A DNA stretch of 64,000 bases from Pohlia nutans. Lineage: Eukaryota > Streptophyta > Bryopsida > Bryales > Mniaceae. Below the pieces are notes generated by a model. The model did no database searches. It saw only the letters and a program-made list of their open reading frames with translations, and had not been told where the DNA came from. The stretch spans positions 5,394,001-5,458,000 of the forward strand of contig CM040088.1 of the NCBI GenBank assembly GCA_022496805.1, written 5' to 3'. Positions within the stretch are counted from its first letter, which is position 1, and every line of letters begins with the position of its first letter. Position numbers and translations under genes: made by a program. Below are positions 10,651 through 23,700 of the stretch, one piece after another.

Positions 10651-11333
10651 ATCCGGTCGGTGAATTTGGCGTGGCACGCGTTTCAACGCACCTCTTTCAA
10701 AGGAGCCTGCACAATCATGACCTTCGTGACTCGCGTCCTCGAGATTGCTGTCCGGTGACACGGATCCTCACTGCCACAGCATCATCGTCAACAATCATTT
10801 TGAATGCTAATAAGAAGATTGATCCGGGAATGAACGAAATGAAAATGCCCGGGTGCAGCTTCTGTCAGTCACATGCTGCACGCAATCGCCAGCTTCATGG
10901 TGGCGGTTGCAGGGCATGGGATCGATGGCTAACTTTCACGCACTCTCGGAGAATCGACGACGCACGCATCAGGGATTGCAGATTTGACCTACCAGTCAAT
11001 TCATCGGCTACTACTTTAGACGATCACTTATTGCAATGCGGACCCTAAAACCCTCGATGCACTTCCACAATTCCTCTGTCTGCGTGGTCAATTCACCAGG
11101 TACATTTGTGGCAGGACGATTGGCTGTTGAATGTGGTCGGGGCGATTGGTTATTGAATGGGAGCTCCATTCCACATCCCCCTGAAACCCTAGTTTGCACA
11201 TTTTCAGAATTCCTCGTGTGTAATGTCTGAGAGTTCTTGCGCGAATATGAAATTGTCGATGTCTATTGAAAGTTCAGAGTTTGCACGATATGAAATTGTG
11301 GTGAGATCGATCGTGGTGAGGGGGGATTGATTG
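10651..11333 (+). promoter_or_regulatory. Upstream/leader region of the UGT gene
   Basis: GC content rises here relative to the intergenic DNA. No other gene is evident; the 125-aa frame at 10671-11048 is not recognised. The stretch 11118-11214 is partly repeated at 4980-5083. The UGT start is the ATG at 11334, in the context GATTGATGG. Confidence 0.35.
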
Positions 11334-14064
11334 ATGGAGAACCGTGGTCACGTGGTGGTGGTGACGGTGCCGTGTCCGGGGCACATCATCCCGACCGCGC
11401 AGGTGGCCAAGTACCTGCTGTCGCGGGGCATTTCGGTGTCGTGCTTCAGCACGGGCATGAATTACCCGAGCGTGGAGCACAACCTGGAGGAGCAGTTCCG
11501 CGGCGAGAGGATCCAGTTCCGTCCGCTCATCGAGGCGGCCGAGTTCGTATCGCCCGGGAAGGAGATCACGGACAACATCAACTGGATGCAGGCGCCCAGC
11601 GACGGTGACATGGCGGCGCGCTTGCGGCGCGTCATGCGCGCAATGCAGCCCCCTAAACCCATTTGCATCATCTCGGACTTGCTCGCCGGCTGGACCCAGG
11701 ACGTCGCCAATGACCTCCACATCGTCCGCCATGTGCTCTACACCATGCCGGCCAACGCCCTCCTCTTCTCCTTTGCGGTACTGTCTACCCTCCATAATAT
11801 GACACTCCATAATATGACGATATCCCAAACATGTCATAATACAGAAGGATAACTGTACTTCTCTCCCTAATTCTCTGCACTTTCCATACCCTTTTGGGGG
11901 TTTAGGGTTTTGAGGTCTTGATTGTTAAGCTAGAGGATACCTTGAAGCATTTTAAGGACCTTGAATTTATGGATCATATTGTGAAAATTAGGTCAAATTT
12001 TATATCATCAGAATCAGAGAAGAACATTGCATGTGCTGGTCAAAATATAAATAGAATAGAACAAAAGAATGCCCTCATATGACTCCCATAATATTCTGAA
12101 CCCTGGTCTTAATGATGCTCACCAATTCAGTGGCAGGCTTGGAGACATTTGTTTTCCTTCCAGATTGGAGAATTTTTTTGCAACTGGCTGTCTCCTGGCG
12201 GGTGTCTCCCAATAGATTTTCTGAATTTATTCCCTGCCATTTTGGAAACCATTGTTCTGAGTATTAAACACATGTTTCATGTCTTATTTTCGGCTGTGGT
12301 CATCAATAGTCTAGAGTTGCTGTTGGGAACTGGGGTTGGAATCAAGTTTAGCATCCTCTACCTTATGGCCTGGCCACTTTTACGTTACATCTGTTTCGTT
12401 TAGGGTCAAAGCCAAACCTTGTTTTGAGCATGCCAGTGTTTCCATTTCGGCAATTCATGTTATATGCTGTTAGTTGTTGTGTCGTGAATGAATAGGTGAG
12501 TTGCTGTCGGTAACAGGGGAGGTTCCTAACAGTTTTAGTGTGATCCTCTACTTGTTGCAGTGCATTCCATCAGTGTTATCACCGGGCGTGGCGCCCGTGC
12601 ACCCGCCAGGCACATGGAATTCCATGGTGGACACGACGCACGCGTTCTACGATTACATGATTCGGAACGTGAAGCGCATGCCGGAGGCTTCTCTGATGCT
12701 GGTCAACACGTTTGAGGCGCTGGAAGAGGAATTTCTTCGTGTTCTCCGGACAGAGCTCATTGACCAACGGTCAGTCCAGATTGAGAAGGTCCTGTCCATC
12801 GGTCCGTTGATACGAAGCGCGGGTCATGAGCTCGGAAACTGCAAGAGTGTGGAAGACAGAGCATCATGTGTGCAGCAGCAGGAGGTGTGGATGCAGTGGT
12901 TGGATGCACAAGAGCAGTCCTCCGTGCTGTATGTTTCTTTCGGCAGTCTTCTCACTGTCACCGCGGAACAGATCCATGAGCTCGCATATGGACTCGAACT
13001 GTCCGGCAGGCCGTTCTTGTGGGTGTACCGCGCTCCCAATGCGCCCCAAGTGTTGCCCACTGACCATGCGGTTGAACAACTTGACGGCCTTCCTGCAGGT
13101 TCACATCCCCAGCTAGCCCCCGCCTGCATTCATGCATGCTTACGAAACTAGTCCAATTTGATTGTTCGATATCAGTTATAATTCAGATGGGGCCAAATTT
13201 CGTATCGAACATTGCATGTGTGGGTCAAGATAGACATAGCATCGGACAAAAGAAAGTTCCTATATGACCTACCTAAATAAACATGAGCCGTCATGATGTA
13301 TGGACCACCGGCCTGTGTTTCTCGATCACAGCAAAATTTGGATTGCTCAACTCAGAACACCTTAGTTGGAAATCGCATATGAGACCCTGGTGATAAGAAA
13401 TTAAATTGGACAATTTAAGAAAAAACAGGAGGCTTCTTTAGGGTTTGACCCTGGCGATGGCGCTCATGTGTTTGATGTGGGATGGGTGGTTTTAGGGTTT
13501 GTGGAGCGCGTGGAGGGGCGAGGGAAGCTGATTCATGGATGGGCACCGCAAGAGAAGATCCTCGCACATGCGTCGGTGGGAGGGTTCCTGTCGCATTGTG
13601 GATGGAACTCCACCTTGGAGGCGCTCTGGGCAGGCAAGCCCATGGCCGCATGGCCTCTTGCAGTGGAGCAAAGACTCAATGCCAGGTTGCAATTCACACT
13701 GGGAGATCTCCACATACTCGTTATGAAGTCGTCAAACAGTTTTGAATTACAGGCTGCAGAAATAGGTATTGATGAATGGCCGGGATCATCCATTTGTGCT
13801 GAGGTGAATGAGGTTGGTTGCTGCAGGTATTTGGCGAATGATCTGAGAATCGCGGTGGAGGTGCGCAAGGACGACGATGGCATGGTGGCGAGAGCGGAGG
13901 TGGTGCGTGCCATATCTGTGCTCATGGACGACAAGGAAATGCGAACCAGGCTTTTGAAAATGCACGGACAGGCTCATTCCACGCTCAAAGAAGGCGGCTC
14001 GTCGAGATCAAATTTGCAAATACTCATTGACAGTATTAGCCACCATCCCAGTCAAAAAGAATAA
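11334..14064 (+). CDS. Family-1 UDP-glycosyltransferase (4 exons, 469 aa)
   Basis: Transfers a sugar from a UDP-sugar to a small acceptor; the acceptor cannot be told from sequence. Exons: 11334-11777, 12561-13098, 13496-13685, 13827-14064; all junctions are GT-AG and the phases close. The N-terminal acceptor half begins MENRGHVVVVTVPCPGHIIP with the catalytic His at residue 17; its likely Asp partner is D115 in ICIISDLLAGW. The PSPG donor box runs from W343 (WAPQEKILAHASVGGF) through HCGWNSTLEALWAGKP to EQ at 385-386. The final Gln is usual for UDP-glucose users. The third acceptor site is at 13494-13495, which joins LDGLPAG to FVERVEGRGK as in other UGTs. The last intron (141 nt) is in frame and stop-free, so its retention would add 47 residues just after the PSPG box. 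Length is normal for the family (450-490). A CCATAATATGACA repeat at about 11785-11850 lies in intron 1. Confidence 0.93.
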
Positions 14065-14785
14065 CATGCTCAATTCTTGGAAACTGCACTTCGCATACCT
14101 ACTCACTTGGGCACTCATCAGTTTACTTTTATATAATTATGGAATATGGAGCCCTTTGCAATCTTGTGTGTATGCTCTGGATTTTCCATTGTGAACGCCA
14201 ACAATGTATGTAGGTCATTAGATTCGGCAGGCTTACAAAGTCTGTCGGCTAATAATTAGATTACAGCCTCTAGCAAGCGATTACAGTCTCTAGCAAGCGA
14301 TTACAGTCTCTAGAGCTGAATTTGTAGATATCGGATGCCACTCTTCCGCTGGCTTGTCGGTGTGATTATACCGATTGTGTACATCTCCTTAAATGGTAAT
14401 AAAATTGGAAATGCTCCTCTGTATAATGGAGCATTAGACTCTCCAATCCCTTTACAGAAGAATTCTTTGACATCCCGCTTGTGCAGTTGAGCCCGAACTC
14501 CGCAATCTGAATTTCCAGAGCTCCCCATCGATGTTTCTAGGTCTTATAAGTTTCCAACGGAAAACGGTTATTGTTCGTCACGTAATCGTTCACATCTGGT
14601 CACTTCGGTGGAGTATATATCTCTGCAATGCACTTACGATTGGGATTTTCGAGGGTTTGTGTGTGTAAAGTTTGATTAGTCTGCTTCTCGGAGCCCATTT
14701 CCGCACATTGCGGTTCTTGCCACTAGTTGTGAACGGTGAGCTTGTCGGCAATGCGGCGAAGTAATTTTGTTGCAAGTGGGAGGGG
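14065..14785 (+). promoter_or_regulatory. Intergenic region between UGT and HRQ1 (UGT 3' end and HRQ1 promoter)
   Basis: The UGT stop and the helicase start are 721 bp apart, head to tail. A short tandem repeat (two and a half units of 'ttacagyctctagcaagcga', about 14262-14312) is present. No convincing TATA box or other gene was seen. The 72-aa and 121-aa minus-strand frames here look accidental. Confidence 0.45.
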
Positions 14786-17700
14786 ATGGTTGAGCAATTG
14801 GAAGTGCGAGTGCGGTCTCTGGATGGGCAGCAATTGCAACTGCAGGTGCCCTCAGGGCAGTTTCGTGTGGCGGACCTCAAGTTGCGTTTGCAGGAGCTTT
14901 CGTGGCCCGCACCTGGCGTCACGCAATTCCACCTCTTTCTTCGAGTGAGTATCAATGCTGTTTTCGTAGCAATGCTTAATTCTGCGATCAGGGTTTAGGG
15001 TTTTAATAAGTCCTAGCGCTACTATGGCTGACTTCGACGGTACCACTTCTCACAGTCTGTCTAGCTCTGATGTTTCGTCATTGCAATTCACAGGGGTTTA
15101 GGGTTTTAGTTCTAGCAACGATTTAGGGTTAAATTTTTTAGTTCCAGCGCTACCGACGGTACCCCTTCTCGGAGTCTGTACAGCTCTGATTTCGTCATTG
15201 CAATTCAGAAGAGTTTAAAGTGTTAGTTCCAGCTCCCAATTTGCGCGATAGCAACTCAGAAAGGGTATAGGGTGTAAGCTCCAGCGCTCTGTTTGTGATT
15301 TTGCTTGGCAACTGATCTGGGGCAGGGAACGAAGCTGAATGTGGAGGCGACGATTGCGTCGCTTTTTCCACTCGACGGAGAGTTTCTTGTCCTGATCACT
15401 TTTACCAAAAAGAACCAAAAGAAGACGCTTCAAGGCTTGCAGAATGGTACTCTTGAGAGCCTGCCAACGGATGCTCTTCCAGCACAGGACATATCACATG
15501 AAAATTGGTTGAACAGTCATGCTCAATCTCGTGTAGAAACTAACACTCACACTCATGCCTCGGAAGAGACCTGGCGTGCCGTTGCTGCAGATCTGGCGTC
15601 CTTCAACACATCCCCACCCCAACCTGCACCTGTGGATCCCGCTGTGTTGCAAGATGGTAATCTAAGCTATCTAAACCCTAAACCCTAAAAAGCACCTGAA
15701 ACAATCTAATTTTTCTGAAAACTTTGTTTCAACCCAAATTGGTGCAGAACAACAGAAACTTCAACGATGTAGTTTTGAATTACAGATTGCTAAAGAGGCA
15801 TTGATAATGCAGACCATATTGAGTCGTCTTTGTGAGCTTCTTGCCACTTTGAGCAGCTTTATTGGAGGGAGCTGTGGTTGTACAATCACTGTGACCATAA
15901 GGAGGTCTCCACATGAATCATGAAACAGTCTACTTCTTCTGAAAAACCCCTTCTGCAAAAAGCTCATGTAAATTTGAATTACAGGTTGCTAAAGAGGCAT
16001 TGATAATGCAGACCATATTGAGATCTTTGTGAGTCATCTTTGTGAGCTTCTTGCCAATTTGAGCAGCTTTATTGGAGGGAGCTGTGGTTGTACAATCACT
16101 GTGACCACAAGGAGGTCTCCACATGAATCATGAAACAGTCTAATTCTTCTGAAAAGCACCTTCTGCAAAAACTTTGAATTACAGGGTTGCTAAAGAGGCA
16201 TAATTGACAATGCAGGTGAGTGTGATGTCGACAAGCAGTGTGAGCAGGGAGCTTTGGTGCAAGAAAAGGGGAAGACGAAGAGGAAGAGCAATGACATCCT
16301 TGCAGGAGCTTTGCCACCGGCTCTGGAGGAGCTACAACGGGTGTTCACTGCGCTGAATTCAGTGTATGGATTTCTTCAGAGGCAACGCATGCAGGCCACA
16401 TGGGTTAATGTGAAGCAATCGCTGCAGCAGCTCTGCTTTCCACAAGGCGATGAGAAAATGTGTCTCCAAGCTGTTAAAAATATAGCGATTCTCTGCCCTA
16501 AGGCAAGTCACTCACTATCATCTCAAGGTTTCATTCTTGTCGTCCCCTATGATGCAGGGGAAGCTTTTGTGGCCTATGATAACGACTTTGAGGTCATTGA
16601 AGTGATGCATATTCAAATGCATACATTGCAGTTTGCAACTTCTAAAGCTCATCTTCTAAAGGACCAAGGATAATACAATTCAGATGGGGCATTGACAATC
16701 ACGAGAATCAGTGAAGAATATTGCATGTATTGGTCAAATGATAAATAAATCTTTTGAAAAATAGCCTCTATATGACTTACTCAAAACTCAAAACTGCTTA
16801 AAAATCATGAGACTCTTGCTTTTGTATGGGTTAAGGTAAGCCACCCTATTTGTGCCACAATTTGGAATCCATCCTATTTGTGCCACTATGTACCAATAGC
16901 GTACGTATATACTTTTCAAATGTAAGACACTGATACATAGTGATCACAGAGTGGCACAAATAGTCACACGACACAAATAGGGTGGTTTACCTTATTTACA
17001 GTTTGCCACTCTCCTTTTGTCTCATTTTGTAGGTCATGAATGCTCATAGAATTTGAGTGGTTAAGGTAGAAATACCCTAAACCGAGAAAATAAGGTGTTT
17101 TGCATCTTAGAAATGGGAGTTTGATCAAGGACTTATTTTCCTAGATAGAGAAGAAGAAATCATGAACAGATGAAGTGATTCCATATTTTTTTTGACAAAT
17201 AGAAAATTTTCTACAATTTTTCAAAGTGGAAAGTTTGTCAAACCCCCTACTGGTGCCCTAGACTTATTTTAAATCAATAATGGGGTGACCCTAAATCAAT
17301 ATATGGGTTGCCCCACCACTCTAGCCAAAAATAGAACAAATGCAAAAAACCAATGAGTTGACACTAATCTTCCAAAAAATGATTGAAGGTCAGTTTACAA
17401 CACGGTTTCAGTGGCAGTCTATGACACGATTCTTGGGGATGTCTTGGTTTATGGTATTTCTACCTTATTTGCCCTTGGATTATGTAATATGTAATCTTCA
17501 TTGGGAGGAGCGTTATGTATATTTTTTACATCATATGTGTCTTGATTTGGAGGTAGATGAACTGAAGAGAGTAATAGGATATATTATGGAATATAATAAG
17601 ACCCCAACAGGCCACAATATGACCCGGATAAAAATTACGCAAGCGTGCATAGTTTCTTCCGATCTATAATATGACTTGATCAGCTTGGACTGGGCTTTTA

Positions 17701-20700
17701 GTACTTTTGCTGCGTGTTGAATGTGGGGGATTCATGAATGATCGGCCTTGTTGATTACAGTTGATGGTGCTGAGTAATTTGTCAGAGGAGGGTGAGAATT
17801 CGTCATTCAGCATCGATATGTTCGACCCTCCTAAGGTTGATGGTTCAGATCCCAAGCAGCAGCCCAGCCATCAATTACAAGAAATCGGGGCTGGAGATTT
17901 CTTACCTAGTGCAGGTATGCTTTAACCAGTTTTTTCAATAAAATAAAATTGTTGTTTCAGGAACTTTTAGACAACATCATTGCCATGATTCATGGAGAGG
18001 TCTCTCTATGGTCACAATGATCATACAAAGACCTCCCTATGGGGAAGATTCTCTACGTAATGCCGTCTGGAAAAGTCTAATTTTACTGAAAAACATGTTT
18101 TCAACTTTGTCTCCCTTGTTTTTGTGTGATCATTTTAGTGGAGTAAATGACAAGAGTTTAGAAGCTCCTAAGCCAAGCAGCACGGGTGCATGAACAGATG
18201 GGAAGCGCATGACTGATAAGCAAATGCGTAATGCAATTGACAGGCGCCAGAAGAATTTTGACGCGTTGCTTATAACTCTCTTGAAACATATTCAGGTGTT
18301 GCACGATCTCATGGAATTGACTTTTCCTCACTCTCAATGTTTCTTCATTTCTATATGTCGGTTGTTCTGGATGTCAGTATTGTAAAGAACTTAGCACCAA
18401 TAGCGCCATGGCCTGCGTCCACAATATCACAATCCAGAACTTTTAGAATTCTATTTTTTTTGTTCCTACTGATCTCTTGTGTTGTGCTTGTGACAGGCAA
18501 GTTCAGAGGTCCAGAACCGAAACCTGAATAAGATGACTGTGCTGGAATTTCTGCAGAGTGCCAAGGAAATGGCACCTGAGGATGTTCGAGACTTGTCAAA
18601 GCCTGGGCTACCGTCTGCCTTGCCACGACCCCCCCGGCACCACAAGAAACTTACGCGCTGTACAGTACGTTCACAAGCCATTGAAGACACGGTTACTCCA
18701 AATTCGTGTGCATTTGTTGTAATTTAAAAAAACATATCATTACTGTGATGATTTTGGTATGCTGCATCTTCTATCTTAGAATACAAGTCTTGATTTGGTA
18801 TTCTTCCTATCTCCAGTATGGTTTGTTTTGATTCGTCAATTTGACATCACACGATTGTTGGAGGTTTATATCTATTTTCTTGACTTTAAAATTGGTGTGC
18901 GATATGCGTAGGATGTATCTGATATGAATGCGGATCAGATGCTAAACCACTTGAAGGACAAGCTTGGATCCCTTGGACAGGTGTGGCCATTTTTGACATT
19001 GACTTTATTGTAACTTGATGTTCAACCCTTGCATACATATTCCCTCTGTTTCTAATTGACTGTCCAATATGATGTTTTTTTTCTAGATTAAGCTGGTAAG
19101 TGCAAAAAATTAGCGTTTATGCAGTAAAACATCTTTGCAGCTCTAAATAGTAAGTATAGGTGGTGGAAAAGGTACTAAAATATTAGCAACAAGAGTACAA
19201 AAAGTGGTCACAAGCAGCTCTCCCTCTCAATCACCTGCTATGGTTACTATTACTAGAATAATCATGTTTTTATATAATATTCTTGTTGGCAACTGAAAAT
19301 GATTCTAATGCACCAAAGAATGCATTGATTGGATACTGTATGCAGGATCAAAGTTTACTAGTAGATGCATCAAAGCAATAGATGTTATACCACTTTCCTT
19401 ACCACATAATCATTTTGGAACAGAATTATCAGTTCAAATGGAACAATCATTCTGGAACATTTACTTAATTCCAACACTCCCCACTTAGCTAAGCACCAAC
19501 AAGACTAATGGCAAAGGTCTAAACCACTAGTAGGTACACAATAAGCCTAATTAGTCCCTACATATGGTATGTAGAAAGACACCTAGATAATATATTGATA
19601 GCTTGGTGGGTGAAGGAGGAGATGCACTTGTGTAAATCACTGAGTATCTCTCAACCATGGCAACTTACACTCTCAATTTTATAATATATTCCAACATGGT
19701 AAGAGCTCTGCTTGAAATGTAAATCTGACAGCAATGTTGTATGTCCAGATTGTCCATTGTGAAATATTAAAAGCGCGTGCAGCATCGTATGGACATCTCG
19801 AAAAAAAACTCTCCCAATTTACTAAGGCAGCACTTGAGCGATTGGGTATTACGAAACTGTATACCCATCAGGTGAGTCTGGATTCTCCAATATTTTGCTG
19901 TGTAAGATATGTTTTCTTAAAATCTATTTTGTTGACCCCTAAAGGACCAATAAGCCCAAATTGAGCCTCATGTTTTTCTTGGAAGTCCTGAGTAGGTTTT
20001 ATGTGAAGTTCCTTTTGTGTTTTTTATCAACACATGCAATATTCTTCACTGATTCCGGTGATATAAAATTTGGTGCCATCTGAATTATATTTTTCACAAT
20101 ATGATTGATTGAATTTGTTTTTAAAAAAAATCATGAATCCTTGTGGTTCTTTAGGGGTTAAATGTTTAGTATCCTTGCCACACAGGCCCATGGAGTAAAT
20201 GCCGTGAGAAATGGAAGGAATGTCGTGGTGGCCACCTCTACTGCAAGTGGCAAGTCTTTGTGTTACAATGTGCCGGTCTTGGAGGAGCTTACGAAGAATC
20301 CCGCTGCTTGTGCTCTTTACTTGTTTCCAACTAAGGTACTGTCCCTTTTCTATGTTTCGTATTTGATTATTCATTATTCTTAACCCGAAAGTGCACAAAA
20401 GTGGTTACTTCCAAGTTGAGATAAATCATTTAGGAAGCTTCAAAGAAGGTAAGAAATGTACCAATAGAAACAAGAAAACATGTCTTACATTTTGGCACAA
20501 TAGAAATATAATTTGAAAGTTACTATAACCAACTATTACTGTACCTCAGGCTTTAGCGCAAGATCAATTGCGAGCACTGCTTGAGCTATTCGGAGAGAAA
20601 AGCAGCTCTATTGGGTTAGGTGTATACGATGGAGACACCAATCAGGACTTACGCCTGAGACTTCGAGATTCAGCTCGCTTGGTACGATACTACTTGTCCA

Positions 20701-23700
20701 AATTTTTGTGCCTATGTTTCCATGAATGCACACCAAAATCAATTACGAGCAGTAATAGGAACTGGTAATGAAACTCAATGACTACTCACCAAAATCAATT
20801 ATGAGCAATAATAGGAACAATAAAACTAACACCCTTTCTGATCCATGTACAAAAGGAGGCGATTTTAGATTATGTGCACTTTGTTAAACAGAAGGAGAAG
20901 TTAGCTTGATTTTTGAGATTCTCGTGAATTTTTTTTTTAATTTTTAGGTTTTTTTAATATGAAATAGGGGCACTGTAATAGTTGTGAATAATAATAGGGA
21001 CAGCTACCCTACATACACCAGTGTGGATTTTGCTGTTTCGATTCTGTGAGAGATATGGACTTGGTAATTAGGATGTACTTGTCTCTTTGAGTATCTTTCT
21101 CGAGTAACTGGAGTACTCTTTCAAATCCACTAACCAAGTAGCGCCAATTAGCTACACTCTTTATTCTATTTAGTGTCAGAGCTTAAAGGAAGTTACTTTG
21201 AGCTATAGGTTGTCACCTGAGACGTGATTTTTTTACAGGCTAAGTTTGTGGAAGCACTAAAACATAACTAGTATTAGCACTTATGTTAATAGATAAAAGT
21301 CATATTTCCAATAGAAAGTCATAGCCGAAAGTAACTTGCTTTAGGTTTTGACACTAAATAGAATAAAGAATGTAGCCGAAAGTTAACTAACCTCCTAAGT
21401 GCCTGCACTTGTGAGGTAAGTAACTAGGAATTAGAGTTTTCTAACTGCTGCTATTTGCTTGGTGCTGGTGGTCAAACTATAGGTATGGGCATATTTAGTT
21501 CACTTGTCCAAAGTTGGAGAGTCAAGTGAACTAATGGAAATGAATGTAAATCCAACACCAGTTAGTTAGTAGAAATTAACTCCAATTTTCTAACGGAGTC
21601 TACTTTGGCAGTAACTAATTTCTGTTAGCTAAAGCCGCTACTTGGTCCCTTAATAATGACGGTACTCAGTGAAAATGTGAAAAAAGAAGCAGTTGTGTTG
21701 CAATTCCAAATAGGTGGGGTGTATTAATATCTCAATGGAGAAGAAGTTGGTTGGCCGTATGGTTGTGCTTTCCACATATTAAAGTTGTAGTCATGTTTTT
21801 CTGCAGCTCATTACGAATCCAGATATGCTACACGTTTCCATCTTGCCATCCCATCGCCAGTTTGAGCGCTTCCTCGCCAACCTGAAGTATGCTTTGTTCA
21901 TTCCTACCCTTTTTCAGTAACTTTTGTTTTCTAGTTCACTTTGTAGGTTTACTTTAACTATACTAATTTGTCTCAGACTGTCCTCAAATGCAAAGTTATA
22001 AAACTGTACACCTTCTTGCAGGTTTGTGGTGGTGGATGAGGCGCATGCATACCGTGGAGTATTTGGTTGCCACACAGCACTCATATTGAGGCGCCTACGT
22101 CGCTTGTTACATCATTGTACGTTCTTAAACACCAAACTCACATCACTTTATTTATTAAGCAGTTTTTGCACAAAAATGATCGTGAAAGGGGTGGACAGTT
22201 GTTGTCTACCAATCTAGCTTTAATTATCATATTGGAAGCACAATGCACGTAATATTGAAGGTTGTACAGGTGGAATGGAATAAATTGGTATGCATGGCTC
22301 TGTGCACTTTTAACGAAATTTAGTGTTCTTGTTTTCAGCAATCAATTTCTGCTAGATTGCTAAATGTGGAAGCTAATCATGATCTAGTGTTTGCAGTGTA
22401 TGGAGCCGAACCCACTTTCATTGTGTGTAGTGCTACTGTGGCCAACCCCCGTGAGCATGCCATGGTATTTTCAATGGACCATCTTCCATTTCTTCTACTC
22501 AAATAGGCCAAAATCGTATATTGGTGATACCATTCTAATTTCTAAGAAGTTCACTAAACTGCGGAATTTGGATATTTGGAGTTTTCGAGAAGACCTTTTT
22601 GCACAACGGCAATGGAATTCATGAATGGCTAATTCTTGAGGTCACCAAGTAACTTTCTTCTGTGTGAAGATTTTAGTAAAAAGCAAATCTGCTTGTGTGC
22701 TGGTAGGAACTGGTGGGGGTACGGGAGGTGGAGGTCATCCAAGATGATGGCAGTCCGCATGGAGAGAAGACATTTGTGTTTTGGAATCCACCTATCATAT
22801 TTATGCCGGTAAGCACTCTGAATTTTCTTACCAAGAACAATTCAATGTAAATGCGTGCTCCGTCTCTCTTACTCAACCCTTTAATTCCTAACAGATTTAA
22901 AGAACATACTGAGCTTTTCATGAACAAATAACGTAACTCAAATCCGAACATGGTTTTTAGAAAGCGTAGACTGTTTAAAGATCTTTTTGACAACATCATG
23001 AGGAGGTAATATAAAAATGATGCAATTTATGGAGAGACCTCCCTATAATCACTTGCTTGTACGTACTTGCATGTTACTTTCCAAAATATTTCAGTCACAA
23101 ACTTTCAACAATTTCAATGACGTGAATGGGGATGTCTCCTCATGATTGACTTACTTAATTGCCATCTCCCTCCTCATCCAAAAATTACTGAAAATTCTAA
23201 TTCCAAGGATGTTTACGTAGATGATTGCATGAATGTATTTTGAGGTTGTCGTTGTTGTTGTGTAGCCCAAAGCAGACCGTAAAAGCAAAAGGCACAAGCC
23301 GTCAGCTAAACTGGATCGGGGAGTCGTTCCAGAAGCTCAAACCAGGCGTGCCAGGTATTATGTTGCTTTAGTGCTGGGTGAATGTAGAGTTGGATGAGAT
23401 TGAAATACTTAAGTCCTGAGGATAATTTGAAATCTTTTAATCCTACAGCAATGAAGATTTAGCGAGAAACCTCAATAGCCTCAATACTCACAGCCTCAAT
23501 ACTCATATAGGATCAATAGCGTCAATACTCATAGCCTTAATACTCATATAGATCAATAGCCTCAATACTCATAGCCTCAATACTCATATAGGATCAATAG
23601 CCTCATTACTCATATTTTCCCTGTTTTGGTGGGAGTTGAGCAATCAGTCCACTGGTGGAGGTATCGTCATTGCTTGCAGAAATGGTGCAGCATGGTTTAC

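Noticed and set aside
11274..11837. 187-aa minus-strand frame opposite UGT exon 1
   Set aside because: Antisense shadow of a GC-rich exon; sequence rich in H, R and D with no family pattern.
13415..13495. Extension of UGT exon 3 upstream to 13436
   Set aside because: That acceptor breaks the phase from exon 2; the AG at 13494-13495 restores it and gives the usual family sequence.
17340..17669. 109-aa frame in HRQ1 intron 3
   Set aside because: No recognisable family, low codon quality, lies wholly in an intron; most likely chance.
18139..18197. In-frame TGA near 18192 that seemed to break HRQ1
   Set aside because: Using the acceptor GAACAG at 18196-18197 gives a phase-correct exon (18198-18295) and leaves the stop in the intron.
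23467..23612. CRISPR-like repeat array
   Set aside because: It is a head-to-tail minisatellite without unique spacers, in a plant intron.
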